From contig NZ_JADR01000002.1 of the NCBI RefSeq assembly GCF_000518485.1, positions 186,001-250,000 of the forward strand: 64,000 bases of DNA, in the 5' to 3' direction. The DNA comes from Olleya marilimosa CAM030. Lineage in GTDB: Bacteria > Bacteroidota > Bacteroidia > Flavobacteriales > Flavobacteriaceae. Position numbers and translations under genes: made by a program. The notes beneath the pieces were generated by a model. That model was given only the letters and a program-made list of their open reading frames with translations, was not told the DNA's origin and did no database searches. Of the stretch, positions 41,788 through 52,346 are shown piece after piece. Within the stretch, counting starts at the first letter, position 1; the number at the start of each line of letters is the position of its first letter.

Positions 41788-43197
41788 TTAGTAGGCTTCT
41801 TTTTGACCTTTAAAAACGTTTATCATGGTTTGAAAAATGATTCTAATGTCTAATACTAGTGACCAATTTTCGATATAAAAATTATCGTATTTAATACGGT
41901 TAATTATGTCTTCGTCATTTTTTATTTCACCTCTATAACCTTTGACTTGGGCTAATCCAGTAACGCCAGGCTTAACGTTGTGTCTAAATATAAAATTGTA
42001 CTTATCAATTTTTTTTGAATAATCATCTGTATAAGATAGCATGTGTGGTCTGGGTCCAACAACACTCATGTCACCTTTTAATACATTATAAAATTGCGGA
42101 AACTCGTCCAAACTAGTTTTACGTAAAAACTTACCAATTTTAGTTACTCGTTTATCATTTTGTGTGATATAGGTTCCTGCAATAGTTTTATTAGTTTTTA
42201 AAGATCTAAATTTATAACAAGTAAACTCTTTATAATTAATTCCGTTACGTGTGTGTTTATAAAATAAAGGTCCTTTAGATTCTAATTTTATTACAATAAA
42301 CAATAATGGGACTAGCCATGATAAGATAAAAATTATAATAAGTGATGAAAAAATAACATCAAAAATGCGTTTAATAAATTTATTAAAATCATTGTTTAAA
42401 GTTACCTCTGGCATTGACAATACTGGTAGATAATTATAATAATCTGTTTTTAATCTACTAGTTAGCAACTTATTGGTTTTAGGTATAAACTTAATGTTAC
42501 AGTGATTAATCTCGGCATACTTAACATAATCATTGACTTGCTTCTCTGTCAGTTCATCAATTGCACAATAAATCTCGTCAATACTTTTATCGTTAGATAA
42601 AAATTGAAAACTATCTGAAATATTTCCTGTATACGATTTAGAATCTGTATTTGCAAAGGTCGCTTTAATGGTATACCCTAATTCTTTACGTTTGGTAAAT
42701 AATTGTTTTAGCTCTTGTGCGCCTTCACCTTTACCTATTATAACTACGCGTCTAACATTTCCTTTTAAAAAGGAACGATAAGACTTTAAAATATAGTAAC
42801 TAACTAGTTTTGCAGTACTAATAAATAAAAACGATAGTAATAAGTATTTTAGGGTTGTAAAAGCTGGTGTATCTATACTTCTAAAAGCACCTATAAAAGC
42901 ATACACTATAATACCAAAAGCTAAAAATTGCTTTATAATTAATGATATAATATTGATACTTGAAGTGTAACGATAAACCTCATAAAACCGCAATAAAGAC
43001 GTCGATATCATCCAGAAAAATATGGAATATACCACGTACAAAAAGTGTTTATTATTTAATATCTCTATATCAAAATAGTAAAGACTTGATTGGTTAAAAT
43101 TGAAAAAGTAAAACGCTAACACATTAATGACAAGTAGGTCAAAAATGATAAGTATAGGTCTAAGTAACCAAGAGTACCTTCCGCGTTTATACTCCAT
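41788..43197 (-). CDS. Polytopic initiating glycosyl-1-phosphate transferase
   Basis: A 469-residue WcaJ/WbaP-type polyprenyl glycosylphosphotransferase: N-terminal four-helix membrane region (1-145), a CoA-binding-like Rossmann domain (about 150-250), a fifth membrane segment (about 275-298), and the catalytic C-domain with [32 protein letters not shown] and GPRPHML, KPGVTGLAQV. It attaches a hexose-1-phosphate, probably glucose or a relative, to undecaprenyl phosphate. This is the second initiating enzyme in the locus; the other is the short PglC-like protein. Confidence 0.9.
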   Translation of the reverse strand: MEYKRGRYSWLLRPILIIFDLLVINVLAFYFFNFNQSSLYYFDIEILNNKHFLYVVYSIFFWMISTSLLRFYEVYRYTSSINIISLIIKQFLAFGIIVYAFIGAFRSIDTPAFTTLKYLLLSFLFISTAKLVSYYILKSYRSFLKGNVRRVVIIGKGEGAQELKQLFTKRKELGYTIKATFANTDSKSYTGNISDSFQFLSNDKSIDEIYCAIDELTEKQVNDYVKYAEINHCNIKFIPKTNKLLTSRLKTDYYNYLPVLSMPEVTLNNDFNKFIKRIFDVIFSSLIIIFILSWLVPLLFIVIKLESKGPLFYKHTRNGINYKEFTCYKFRSLKTNKTIAGTYITQNDKRVTKIGKFLRKTSLDEFPQFYNVLKGDMSVVGPRPHMLSYTDDYSKKIDKYNFIFRHNVKPGVTGLAQVKGYRGEIKNDEDIINRIKYDNFYIENWSLVLDIRIIFQTMINVFKGQKEAY

Positions 43198-43203
43198 AGA
43201 AAA

Positions 43204-44193
43204 TTACTTATTAAAATTTGAAAAATCTTTGTGTTCGCTTTTATGAAGCTCTGCTTCTGTTAAGTTTTTAAAGTAGTCATAAGTTTTTTTCATACCTTCT
43301 TCTCTTCCTACTTTAGGTTCCCAATTTAATAATTTTTTAGCCAATGAAATATCAGGTTGGCGTTGCATAGGGTCATCTACTGGCAAGTCTTTATAAACTA
43401 CTTTTTGGGTTGTGCCTGTTAGTTTAATAATCTCTTCAGCAAAATCTTTAATGGTAATTTCGTGCGGATTTCCAATATTTACAGGGTTTGCATAATCACT
43501 TAATAGTAATCTATAGATCCCTTCTACTTGGTCTGTCACATAACAAAATGAGCGTGTTTGACTACCATCACCAAATACGGTCAAGTCTTCACCACGAAGT
43601 GCTTGACCCATAAAAGCAGGAATTACACGTCCATCGTTAAGTCGCATTCTTGGTCCATAAGTGTTAAAAATACGAACAATACGCGTCTCTAACCCATGAA
43701 ACCTATGATAGGCCATAGTTATGGATTCTTGAAAACGTTTAGCCTCGTCATACACACCTCTTGGTCCAATGGTATTGACATTACCATAATAGTCCTCTGT
43801 CTGTGGATGCACTAATGGGTCACCATATACCTCTGATGTAGATGCAATAAGTAACCTTGCATTTTTCGCTTTAGCTAAACCTAACAAATTATGGGTCCCT
43901 AAGCTTCCTACTTTTAATGTTTGAATAGGAATTTTAAGGTAATCTATAGGACTTGCAGGTGATGCAAAATGCAAAATGTAATCTAAATCACCTTGTATAT
44001 TGATAAAATTTGTGACATCATGTTGAATAAAAAGAAAATTAGCATTTGAAGACAGGTGTGCTATATTTTTGGGATCCCCTGTTATGAAGTTATCCATACC
44101 AATAACAAAATAACCTTCATTAATAAAACGATCGCATAAGTGTGATCCTAAAAATCCTGCTGCTCCAGTAATTAAAACTCTTTTTTGACTCAT
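43204..44193 (-). CDS. UDP-glucuronate decarboxylase (UDP-xylose synthase)
   Basis: A 329-residue extended SDR. The NAD loop is [10 protein letters not shown] (8-17); STSEVYGDP holds the catalytic Ser/Thr and YDEAKR the Tyr-Lys pair (about 147-151); [10 protein letters not shown] is conserved in UXS enzymes. Beside UDP-glucose 6-dehydrogenase (one-base spacing), conversion of UDP-GlcA to UDP-xylose is the natural reading. The extra N-terminal membrane part of animal UXS is absent. Confidence 0.89.
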   Translation of the reverse strand: MSQKRVLITGAAGFLGSHLCDRFINEGYFVIGMDNFITGDPKNIAHLSSNANFLFIQHDVTNFINIQGDLDYILHFASPASPIDYLKIPIQTLKVGSLGTHNLLGLAKAKNARLLIASTSEVYGDPLVHPQTEDYYGNVNTIGPRGVYDEAKRFQESITMAYHRFHGLETRIVRIFNTYGPRMRLNDGRVIPAFMGQALRGEDLTVFGDGSQTRSFCYVTDQVEGIYRLLLSDYANPVNIGNPHEITIKDFAEEIIKLTGTTQKVVYKDLPVDDPMQRQPDISLAKKLLNWEPKVGREEGMKKTYDYFKNLTEAELHKSEHKDFSNFNK

Positions 44194-45492
44194 TTATCTT
44201 CCTATTGAGACATATTTAAACCCTTCATTTTCAACATCTTTTACGTCATATAAATTACGTCCATCAAATATGGTTGGACTATTCATTATATCTTTAATTT
44301 TTGCGAAATTTGGAGTTCTAAAAATACTCCACTCTGTAGAAATAATTAATGCATCTGCTTTGCTTAATGCTTCATACATACTATCTGCAAAGTTAATTTT
44401 ATCACCTAATTTACGTTTAACATTTGGCATAGCCTCTGGATCAAAAGCTGTTATATTACATCCTGCTTCTAATAAAGCATCAATCATATATAAAGCAGGA
44501 GCCTCTCTAATATCGTCTGTTTCAGGTTTAAATGCTAATCCCCAAATAGCTATATTTTTTCCTTTTAGGTCATTATTAAAATGAGATTCTATCTTAGGTA
44601 TTAACACCAATTTTTGTCTAGCATTAACATTAATAACCGCATCTAAAATTTTAAAATCATAGTTGTTATCCAATCCTGACTTACGTAATGCTTTTACATC
44701 TTTAGGAAAGCATGAACCACCATAACCTATACCTGGAAACAAAAATCGTTTTCCAATACGAGAGTCTGTTCCCATACCAATTCTAACTTTATCTACGTCT
44801 GCTCCTACTTTTTCACAAAAGTTAGCAATCTCATTCATGAATGTAATTTTAGCTGCTAAAAACGAATTTGAAGCGTACTTTGTCAGTTCGGCAGATTTTT
44901 CATCCATTACAATTATTGGATTACCTGATCTTACGTATGGTTTGTATAGCTTTTCCATTAGTTTTGTTGCACGATCACTACTTGATCCAACAACAATACG
45001 TTCTGGTTTTAAAAAGTCGTCTACAGCAAATCCTTCGCGTAAAAATTCCGGGTTAGAGACTACGTCAAAATCTACTGTAGCGTTTTTTGAGATAGCTGCA
45101 TGTACTTTATCAGAAGTACCTACTGGAACTGTGCTTTTATCTACAATGACTTTGTAGTCTTTTATTAATTTTCCGATGTTATCTGCAACACCTAAAATAT
45201 ATTTTAAGTCTGCAGATCCGTCTTCATCTTCTGGTGTTGGTAATGCCAGAAAAATGATATCTCCATGCTCTAAACCTTCTTCTAAACTAGTAGAAAATTT
45301 AAGTCTATTAGCTTTAATGTTTCTTTCAAATAATACATCTAAATGAGGTTCGTAAATAGGAACCTCACCTGACTGCATTTGTTTTACTTTTTCCTGATCT
45401 ATATCTATGCAAAGTACTTCGTTTCCTGTTTCTGCTAAACAGGTTCCTGTTACTAAACCAACATATCCTGTCCCAATTACTGCTATTTTCAT
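44194..45492 (-). CDS. ugd: UDP-glucose 6-dehydrogenase
   Basis: A 432-residue enzyme that oxidises UDP-glucose to UDP-glucuronate with two NAD+. N-terminal GTGYVGLVTGTCLA loop, catalytic Cys261 in GIGYGGSCFPKD, and the middle AELTKYASNSFLA helix. Length is standard. Its product is the substrate of the next gene downstream and possibly also a repeat-unit sugar itself. Confidence 0.94.
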   Translation of the reverse strand: MKIAVIGTGYVGLVTGTCLAETGNEVLCIDIDQEKVKQMQSGEVPIYEPHLDVLFERNIKANRLKFSTSLEEGLEHGDIIFLALPTPEDEDGSADLKYILGVADNIGKLIKDYKVIVDKSTVPVGTSDKVHAAISKNATVDFDVVSNPEFLREGFAVDDFLKPERIVVGSSSDRATKLMEKLYKPYVRSGNPIIVMDEKSAELTKYASNSFLAAKITFMNEIANFCEKVGADVDKVRIGMGTDSRIGKRFLFPGIGYGGSCFPKDVKALRKSGLDNNYDFKILDAVINVNARQKLVLIPKIESHFNNDLKGKNIAIWGLAFKPETDDIREAPALYMIDALLEAGCNITAFDPEAMPNVKRKLGDKINFADSMYEALSKADALIISTEWSIFRTPNFAKIKDIMNSPTIFDGRNLYDVKDVENEGFKYVSIGR

Positions 45493-45504
45493 TTGTATAT
45501 ATAT

Positions 45505-47466
45505 TTAAACTATTTTTTTGTCAAAAATTTCAAAATCAGAATTCATACTTAAAAATTCAGGTACGATCTCTTTCATTTTTTTTACGATTTCATTTTTATT
45601 GTCTTCTTTAGCTAAAACAAATAGCTCATGAACGTCTTTGTTAATTTCTGTATAACTACAGTTTTCTACTTTTGCAATCATAATTTTACTATTGTAAGTA
45701 GGTAAAGTTGTTGACTTATCACTTAGCAACTCTTCATATAGCTTTTCTCCTGGTCTTAATCCTACAACTTTAATGTCGATATCTTTATAAGGTACAAAGC
45801 CAGCTAAACGGATAATTTTTTTAGCCAAGTCAATTATCTTAACAGCTTCTCCCATATCAAAGATAAAAATCTCTCCACCATTACCCATTGCGCCTGCTTC
45901 CAATACTAATTGGCAAGCTTCTGGTATGGTCATAAAATACCTAATAATATCTGGATGCGTTATAGTTAAGGGTCCACCTTCTTCAATTTGCCTTTTAAAC
46001 AATGGTACAACAGAGCCATTACTACCCAAAACATTTCCAAATCTTGTGGTTACAAAGTTAGTTTTGTTTTTAGGGTCTGCCATTGCTTTAACTTGTAAAG
46101 CTTGGACATAAATCTCGGCAATACGTTTAGAAGCACCCATTACATTACTAGGGTTTACAGCCTTATCTGTTGAGACCATAACAAATTTTTCTGCTTTGAA
46201 TTTATAAGATAAATCTGCTACGTTTTTAGAGCCCATAATATTTGCAAAAATGGCTTCCGATGGATGTTTTTCCATTAGTGGTACATGCTTGTATGCTGCT
46301 GCATGGTATACCACTTGCGGACTATTTTTTTTAAATACATCTTCTAAAACGTCTACTTTTCTGACATCACCAATAACAGCCTCAAAGTTTAGCTCAGGAA
46401 AATCGTGTTTAATTTCTTGTTGGATTTCGTATAAAGGCGATTCGGCTTGATCAAAAATCAATAGTTTGCTAGGTTTATAGCTAGCTACTTGTCTGACAAT
46501 TTCGCTTCCAATAGATCCTGCTCCACCTGTTACTAAGATGCATTTATTAAAGATTTCTTTAGCAACTAATTTGTTATCTAATTTTATAGGTTCTCTTTCT
46601 AAAATATCTTCAATTTGTATTTTTTGGATTTGATTAGAAAGTGTAGTATTTTTTTCAATATCAGAAATTAAAGGCGCTCTAAAAACCTTGTAGTTAAACT
46701 CTAAACAGCTGTCTACGATTTTAATACTTTCCTCTTTTGTTAAAGTACTATCAGCAATTATTAATGCTTGTGCATTATATATTCTAAGTAAGACAGCTGT
46801 ATTGCGTTTTAAATGAATAATTGGTAATCCTAAAATCTCTTTACTTCTATTTTTACCATCCTTATCAATAAATCCTAAAATTTTGTATCGAGAGGGTTTT
46901 TCAGATTTTAATGCACTAGCGATTGCGATTGCGTTTTCACCTGTACCATAAATTAAAACGTTTAATCTAGCTTCTTCGTCATTATAACGTTGGTACACTT
47001 CAAACACTTGTTTTACTAAAATCCTAAATAAGAATAAACCACAAAATGATACAATTGAATAAATGAATAGTTGCGGAATTGAGAATAACTCGTCACCAAT
47101 TAAAAATAAATAACCGTAATAAAGTCCTAAAGCTGAAAGCAATGTAGCTATAGTAGCCAAGAAAAATTTGGCAGCATCTATAAAAGTAGAATGCCTTATA
47201 AGTCCAGCATAAGTCCTAAATAGAATAAAAAATAAGACATTAATGATGACTATGAGAAACTCTTCTTTAGAAAATCCTAAATTAAAAAAAGCTGCATTTT
47301 TAATTTTGCTTACAATAATTTTAGTAAAAAATAAGGAGATTATTAATATAAAACTATCAAAACAAAGGATTGCCCACCTTGGTAAGTAATTTATATTTTT
47401 AAAATCTATTTTTTTTTGACTAGATTCTAAAACTTGAAATAAAGCTTGTTTTAATTGTTTAAGCAT
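45505..47466 (-). CDS. Membrane NDP-sugar 4,6-dehydratase (PglF/FlaA1-like)
   Basis: A 653-residue protein: four N-terminal membrane helices (about 28-150), a CoA-binding-like domain (about 165-290), then an SDR 4,6-dehydratase domain with TGGAGSIGSEIV, VSTDKAVNP and MGASKR. The Tyr of the usual YxxxK is replaced by Met, as in UDP-GlcNAc 4,6-dehydratases of the PglF/WbpM type. It should convert UDP-GlcNAc to the 4-keto-6-deoxy sugar, feeding the PglE- and PglD-like enzymes upstream in the locus. Confidence 0.88.
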   Translation of the reverse strand: MLKQLKQALFQVLESSQKKIDFKNINYLPRWAILCFDSFILIISLFFTKIIVSKIKNAAFFNLGFSKEEFLIVIINVLFFILFRTYAGLIRHSTFIDAAKFFLATIATLLSALGLYYGYLFLIGDELFSIPQLFIYSIVSFCGLFLFRILVKQVFEVYQRYNDEEARLNVLIYGTGENAIAIASALKSEKPSRYKILGFIDKDGKNRSKEILGLPIIHLKRNTAVLLRIYNAQALIIADSTLTKEESIKIVDSCLEFNYKVFRAPLISDIEKNTTLSNQIQKIQIEDILEREPIKLDNKLVAKEIFNKCILVTGGAGSIGSEIVRQVASYKPSKLLIFDQAESPLYEIQQEIKHDFPELNFEAVIGDVRKVDVLEDVFKKNSPQVVYHAAAYKHVPLMEKHPSEAIFANIMGSKNVADLSYKFKAEKFVMVSTDKAVNPSNVMGASKRIAEIYVQALQVKAMADPKNKTNFVTTRFGNVLGSNGSVVPLFKRQIEEGGPLTITHPDIIRYFMTIPEACQLVLEAGAMGNGGEIFIFDMGEAVKIIDLAKKIIRLAGFVPYKDIDIKVVGLRPGEKLYEELLSDKSTTLPTYNSKIMIAKVENCSYTEINKDVHELFVLAKEDNKNEIVKKMKEIVPEFLSMNSDFEIFDKKIV

Positions 47467-47519
47467 TTGGATCTTTAATAAAAGTTAACAAATATCTTAA
47501 AATATAATGATAATATTAC

Positions 47520-47527
47520 CAAATTTA
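47520..47527 (-). promoter_or_regulatory. Possible internal -7 box before the PglF-like gene
   Basis: TAAATTTG on the minus strand, in the 98-bp gap upstream of the gene starting at 47466. A CAA (TTG) is 15 bp away, a little short for -33. A weak internal promoter is possible. Confidence 0.3.
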
Positions 47528-47564
47528 TATTTAAAGCCTTTACAACTCTAGTTTATGTATTAAT

Positions 47565-48695
47565 TTATAAAAGCTTATTTAATGCTTTTTTAATTCTATC
47601 TAAATCGGTTTGCTGTAAATTTGATCCACTAGGTAGGCATAATCCTTTTTCAAAAAGGGTTTGACTTAAATGGTCACCAAAGTATAGCGCATTTTTAAAA
47701 ATTGGCTGCATGTGCATAGGTTTCCATAATGGCCTAGTCTCTATGTTTTCAGCATCCATAGCTTCTTGAAATTGTGCTTTTGTAAAAGGTGCGTCTTCAT
47801 GAATTAAAATACAACTTAACCAAAAATTTGAATAAAAATCTGCGTTAGGTTGTTTTTGTACTTCGACACCTTTTATATCCTTAAAAAGATTGGTGTAAAA
47901 AGCATTCATATCACGTCTTAAGCCAATGTGTTTATCCAATACCTCCATTTGGCCACGTCCTATACCAGCCGAAATATTACTCATCCTGTAATTGAAACCA
48001 ATTTTGGAATGTTCATAATGTGGTGCATTATCCCTTGCTTGCGTAGCATAAAAAATAGTTTGTTTTTTATCTTCTTCTGTATTACAAACCATTGCTCCTC
48101 CTCCCGAAGTTGTAATAATTTTATTTCCATTAAAGGATAAAATTGAGAAGTCGCCAAAAGTTCCGCATTGTCTTCCTTTATAAGTGGATCCTAGAGCTTC
48201 TGCAGCGTCTTCAACAACAGCTATTTGATATTTATTAGCGACTGCCAATAGCTCATCTATTTTGGATGGCATGCCATATAAATGTACAATAATAATCGCT
48301 TTAGGTTTTACTCCGTTGGCTATCCTGTCTTTAATGGCTTCTTCTAAATGCTTTGGACACATATTCCATGTTTCTGGTTCGCTATCTACAAAAACTGGAA
48401 TTGCACCTTGATAAGCAATTGGGTTTGATGAGCCACAAAAAGTAAAAGTTTGACAAATTACCTCATCGTTTAATTTTATACCTAGCTGCACTAAAGCTAA
48501 GTGTATTGCAGCAGTACCAGATGATAAGCACGCTACTTTTTTATCTTGGCCTAAATAATTTTCTAAATCGTTTTCAAAACCACTTACATTAGGACCTAAA
48601 GGTGCCACCCAATTAGTATCAAATGCTTCCTTAATATAATTTTGCTCTGTTCCTCCCATGTGTGGAGAAGATAGCCATATTTTTGTATTCATCAT
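47565..48695 (-). CDS. PLP aminotransferase, PglE-like
   Basis: A 376-residue DegT/DnrJ/EryC1/StrS enzyme. The PLP-binding Lys is present (K192, in LSFNGNKIITTSGGG), unlike in the ColD homologue elsewhere in the locus. The combination with a PglF-like dehydratase and a PglD-like acetyltransferase suggests 4-amination of UDP-4-keto-6-deoxy-GlcNAc toward UDP-diacetylbacillosamine. It abuts the acetyltransferase gene with no spacing. The exact stereochemistry of the product cannot be read from sequence. Confidence 0.9.
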   Translation of the reverse strand: MMNTKIWLSSPHMGGTEQNYIKEAFDTNWVAPLGPNVSGFENDLENYLGQDKKVACLSSGTAAIHLALVQLGIKLNDEVICQTFTFCGSSNPIAYQGAIPVFVDSEPETWNMCPKHLEEAIKDRIANGVKPKAIIIVHLYGMPSKIDELLAVANKYQIAVVEDAAEALGSTYKGRQCGTFGDFSILSFNGNKIITTSGGGAMVCNTEEDKKQTIFYATQARDNAPHYEHSKIGFNYRMSNISAGIGRGQMEVLDKHIGLRRDMNAFYTNLFKDIKGVEVQKQPNADFYSNFWLSCILIHEDAPFTKAQFQEAMDAENIETRPLWKPMHMQPIFKNALYFGDHLSQTLFEKGLCLPSGSNLQQTDLDRIKKALNKLL

Positions 48696-49337
48696 TTAAT
48701 GAAATTTAATAGGTTTAGCTGGAATACCAACTGCTGTACAATTTGCTGGTAAAGATTTAGCAACAACTGCTCCTGCTCCAACAATAGTATTTTCTCCGAT
48801 ACTTAATTGATTAATGATTTTTGCACCTGTGCCAACGTAAACGGACTGATTGATGTCAACTTCTCCCGAAATATTTACACTAGGCATAAATGAGCTATAA
48901 CTAGCTATTTTAGTGTCGTGACCAACTGTACAACATAAATTAAGTGTTATAAAATCTTCTAAATTTATATTACATGTTAAAATATTTCCTGCACAAATAA
49001 TATTACCTTTTCCTAGTGATACATCGTCTTTAGAAATTAAGACAGATGGATGGATTAAATTAGGATAACTAACATTAGTGTTGTTAATACATGATATAAT
49101 TTTTTGTTTTATCTCTGGCACTCCAATACCTATTGCTATATTTAGTTTGTAGTCAATTTTATTTAAATCGGTCAAACCTCCTAAAACTTTTAAACCGTTA
49201 ATTAAGGTTCCCTTATCAATATTATCATCAAAAAAGCCAATCAAATCAAATTGATTTGACAATTGGTTAATACTATCAATTAAAGTTTTAACCTCTCTTC
49301 CAAATCCTCCTGCTCCTATTATTGCGATTTTTTCCAT
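48696..49337 (-). CDS. Sugar O/N-acetyltransferase, PglD/NeuD-like
   Basis: A 213-residue protein with an N-terminal Rossmann-like UDP-sugar-binding part (IGAGGFGREVKTLID) and a C-terminal left-handed beta helix of hexapeptide repeats. TVGHDTKIASY carries the putative catalytic His. Members of this family N-acetylate the 4-amino group of UDP-sugars (PglD) or O-acetylate sialic acid-like sugars (NeuD). The PglE- and PglF-like neighbours favour the former. It starts 6 bp after the sugar transferase gene. Confidence 0.88.
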   Translation of the reverse strand: MEKIAIIGAGGFGREVKTLIDSINQLSNQFDLIGFFDDNIDKGTLINGLKVLGGLTDLNKIDYKLNIAIGIGVPEIKQKIISCINNTNVSYPNLIHPSVLISKDDVSLGKGNIICAGNILTCNINLEDFITLNLCCTVGHDTKIASYSSFMPSVNISGEVDINQSVYVGTGAKIINQLSIGENTIVGAGAVVAKSLPANCTAVGIPAKPIKFH

Positions 49338-49343
49338 TTGAAA

Positions 49344-49946
49344 TTATTTACCTGTAAATTTTGTTGTAGTTGCCTGATTAGCTGTATTTATACCTTCGGA
49401 TTTAATTACTTTCAATATTGTTTTAAATAAAATTTTTGCATCTAGTTTAAAGCTAAGATGCTCTACATACCAAACATCTAATTCAAATTTTTTCTCCCAA
49501 CTAATAGCATTTCGCCCATTTACTTGTGCCCAACCTGTTATTCCCGGCTTGACATCGTGCCTTTTACTTTGTATTGGATTGTAAAGTGTTAAATACTCTG
49601 GTAATAAAGGTCTTGGTCCAATTAAACTCATGTCACCTTTTAACACATTTATTAGTTGTGGTAATTCGTCTAGTGATGTTTTTCTTACAAATTTACCTAA
49701 ATTAGTTAATCTTTTTTCATCTGACAATAGATTTCCTTGGTCATCCTTTTTGTCATTCATAGTTTTAAACTTTATGACTTTGAATAACTTTCCACGCTTA
49801 CCTGGTCTAATTTGGTAAAAGAATGGCTGTCCGTTATTAAAATAAGAAAGTATTACTAAAATAATAATAAATATTGGACTAAAAATTATTAAACAGAGTA
49901 ATGATACTATAAAATCAAAAAATGGTTTAAAGACGTTTTTATACAT
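49344..49946 (-). CDS. Monotopic sugar-1-phosphate transferase, PglC-like
   Basis: About 200 residues. One N-terminal re-entrant membrane helix ([20 protein letters not shown]), then the catalytic signature [33 protein letters not shown] and [15 protein letters not shown]. It transfers a sugar phosphate, here probably the diacetamido sugar, to undecaprenyl phosphate. I chose the Met at 49946 ([12 protein letters not shown]); a Met at 49967 adds seven basic residues. Either way it overlaps the upstream GT4 gene. Confidence 0.89.
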   Translation of the reverse strand: MYKNVFKPFFDFIVSLLCLIIFSPIFIIILVILSYFNNGQPFFYQIRPGKRGKLFKVIKFKTMNDKKDDQGNLLSDEKRLTNLGKFVRKTSLDELPQLINVLKGDMSLIGPRPLLPEYLTLYNPIQSKRHDVKPGITGWAQVNGRNAISWEKKFELDVWYVEHLSFKLDAKILFKTILKVIKSEGINTANQATTTKFTGK

Positions 49947-51147
49947 TTTGTTTTTTTGTGTTTTCAATAACTTTAACCACTTGTGGTACTAGGATAGACT
50001 TATCGTATTTAGTCTCGGCTAACTGTCTTGAGTTGATAGAAAATGAATTATATAAGTCTTTATCTTGCTCTAAAATCTGTATTTTTTTTACTAACTGCTG
50101 TGGACTAGTAATATCTGCATAAAAACCGCAATTATTATCCTCTATCATGGTTTTAGTCCAACCAGCAGAATTAACTATTATTGGCTTACCTGCAGATAAA
50201 GAATCAAACAATTTGTTGGGAGAATTAGTCTTTAAAATTTCAATATTAGCAAAACTTACAAGCGAGACATCACATGCATTTACAATTTCTGAAACTTCGA
50301 TCAATCCTTTTGTGCCCAAAAACTTTACATTTTCTAACGCATTATCATTCACATATTTTTTAAAGGTTTCGAACATAGCTCCTTCGCCTAAAAACACAAA
50401 ATCAATGGTTGTAATATTATTGTCTTTTGCATATTTTGCTGCTTCAAAAAGGTGTTCTAAACCGTTAGCCCTACCCATTGCTCCAAAATGAATACAATTA
50501 AACTTTTGTGGATTTAAACCTAAGTTTGTTTTTTGCTGGTCTGATACTGGTCTAGGAAAAAACTCATCAATCTTAGACATATTTGGTATCATACTAACTT
50601 TGGTGTGGTCTTTAATAAACTTTAACACCCCTTTTTCCATGCCTGGTGATAATGCAATAATATGATTAGCATTTTTATATATTGTTTTTTCAAAACCTAC
50701 AGCTAATTTTATTAACAGTTTGTTTTTTAAAGCTCCCATTTGGATTGGCACTTCAGGCCATAAATCTCTAACTTCAAAAGTATATGGAATCTTTTTAAAC
50801 CATTTACCTATTAATGCAGGAAAACCAACTGTTAAAGGAGTAGATGTTGCAAAGACTGCATCTACATTTTTTTCTTTTAACAAGTAATAACTTGACATAA
50901 ACATAAATGACAAGAAAGACTTAGCTCTAGCTATAATTGATAAGTTATTAGAGTATGGTACGTTTAAGTATAATATTTTAATACCATCAACAACCTCATG
51001 CTTTTTTGAAGAATCCATATTGTTTTTAGTACTAATAACTAAAACATCATGGTTTTTTTTTATTAATTCTTTGGCTATCCAATAAGACCTAGTTCCACCA
51101 GATTCGGTTGGTTTTCTAAAATATTGGTGTATGTAGATTATTTTCAT
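49939..51147 (-). CDS. Glycosyltransferase family 4 protein (WbuB-like)
   Basis: A 402-residue GT-B enzyme starting [20 protein letters not shown], characteristic of the WbuB/WbnK-like group, with the GT4 site around [24 protein letters not shown]. It is adjacent to a PglC-like initiator, so it may add the second sugar of the repeat. WbuB in E. coli uses an amino sugar donor; the donor here is not known. Its 3' end overlaps the sugar transferase gene. Confidence 0.88.
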   Translation of the reverse strand: MKIIYIHQYFRKPTESGGTRSYWIAKELIKKNHDVLVISTKNNMDSSKKHEVVDGIKILYLNVPYSNNLSIIARAKSFLSFMFMSSYYLLKEKNVDAVFATSTPLTVGFPALIGKWFKKIPYTFEVRDLWPEVPIQMGALKNKLLIKLAVGFEKTIYKNANHIIALSPGMEKGVLKFIKDHTKVSMIPNMSKIDEFFPRPVSDQQKTNLGLNPQKFNCIHFGAMGRANGLEHLFEAAKYAKDNNITTIDFVFLGEGAMFETFKKYVNDNALENVKFLGTKGLIEVSEIVNACDVSLVSFANIEILKTNSPNKLFDSLSAGKPIIVNSAGWTKTMIEDNNCGFYADITSPQQLVKKIQILEQDKDLYNSFSINSRQLAETKYDKSILVPQVVKVIENTKKQNV

Positions 51148-52346
51148 TTTTGTAAGCTTAGTTCATTATCATAATTAATAAATAGTATAGATATAATCAT
51201 AATGACTATTGTATTAACACTTGTAAGTAAATTACCCGAAAATAGAGACGCAAAAATAAGACTAAATATTATGAAATTAGAATACTTAGTAGAACTTGTA
51301 CAAAGATTTTTGAAGAACGAAACATATGCAACAACTCCAATAAGCCCAAAAAATAGGATTAAATCAAACAACTCTAACTCAACACGAATATTTGCAAATT
51401 TAGGTCCCCCAAAGATATAATTCAAAATGCCCCAATTTTCTTCAATATAAGGAATAAAATAGTTTTGTAAAAGCACATTCCTATATGATGTAAGGGATGT
51501 AAAAAAACCCTCTTCTAAATACACCCTATTAAATAACGAAAACTGCTTATAAAATACATCTTGAATTACATGTCTAAATAAAAAAATCGATAGTAAAATA
51601 CCTGCTAAAAAATAGTACGTTATCTTTTGCTTCAACAATTTAATATTGTCAATAAAAAAATATGATAAGAAAATTAATGTTAATAAGGAGGCCTTTTTTG
51701 TTCCAATTAAAAAAGAGCACACAATGAGTAAAACTAAAATACTTCCTATTATTACGTCCTTTTTTTTACGATATAAAAAGTAGGCAACACATATTGCTAT
51801 AAAATAAAGGTAACCAGCTTCGCTATGATATAAAAGTAATCCTTGAAATCCAAACCTAGTCCCTCCAAAAAAATAAGTTTTAAACACATTAAGATTTAAT
51901 AAATAACCAATTAATATAGCAACAGAGTTTATTGCCATAAACCAAATAAAACCTTGTACTTGGTACTTTAAAACACTATATATTATTGTTTTTTTAAATA
52001 AAAAAACAAATAGCAACGCGAATAAACCACTTAAAAAATAGTGTCCATTAAATAATAAATTAGCCAAGTTTAGTGATGAACACAATGTTAATTGACTAAC
52101 AATAAACGCAATGGACAGCAAAGCTAATGGTAGCATAAAATTATAATCCACTTTATGTTTATTATAAAAAACATAAGCACTAATTATAATTATTATTTTA
52201 AAAATAATACCAAATCTATAATAGGTTAAATTAGCTATATCGTGAGATACAAAAAGCTTTATAATAAAATCATGTGTAAAAAAAAGCAGTATAATGTTTT
52301 TTAATAAAAAAGCCTCATTATAAATTTTGTTCATTATTTTCCTCAT
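51144..52346 (-). CDS. Polytopic Wzy-like membrane protein 1
   Basis: A 400-residue protein with about ten to twelve membrane helices and a large loop near residues 275-325. The LIGTKKASLLTLIFLSYFF segment resembles the S-x-(K/R)-x-x-(L/A) strip of O-antigen polymerases. Low sequence conservation is normal for Wzy. It overlaps its neighbours by 4 bp (downstream) and 29 bp (upstream), so it is firmly in the operon. Polymerase or O-antigen ligase. Confidence 0.73.
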   Translation of the reverse strand: MRKIMNKIYNEAFLLKNIILLFFTHDFIIKLFVSHDIANLTYYRFGIIFKIIIIISAYVFYNKHKVDYNFMLPLALLSIAFIVSQLTLCSSLNLANLLFNGHYFLSGLFALLFVFLFKKTIIYSVLKYQVQGFIWFMAINSVAILIGYLLNLNVFKTYFFGGTRFGFQGLLLYHSEAGYLYFIAICVAYFLYRKKKDVIIGSILVLLIVCSFLIGTKKASLLTLIFLSYFFIDNIKLLKQKITYYFLAGILLSIFLFRHVIQDVFYKQFSLFNRVYLEEGFFTSLTSYRNVLLQNYFIPYIEENWGILNYIFGGPKFANIRVELELFDLILFFGLIGVVAYVSFFKNLCTSSTKYSNFIIFSLIFASLFSGNLLTSVNTIVIMIISILFINYDNELSLQK

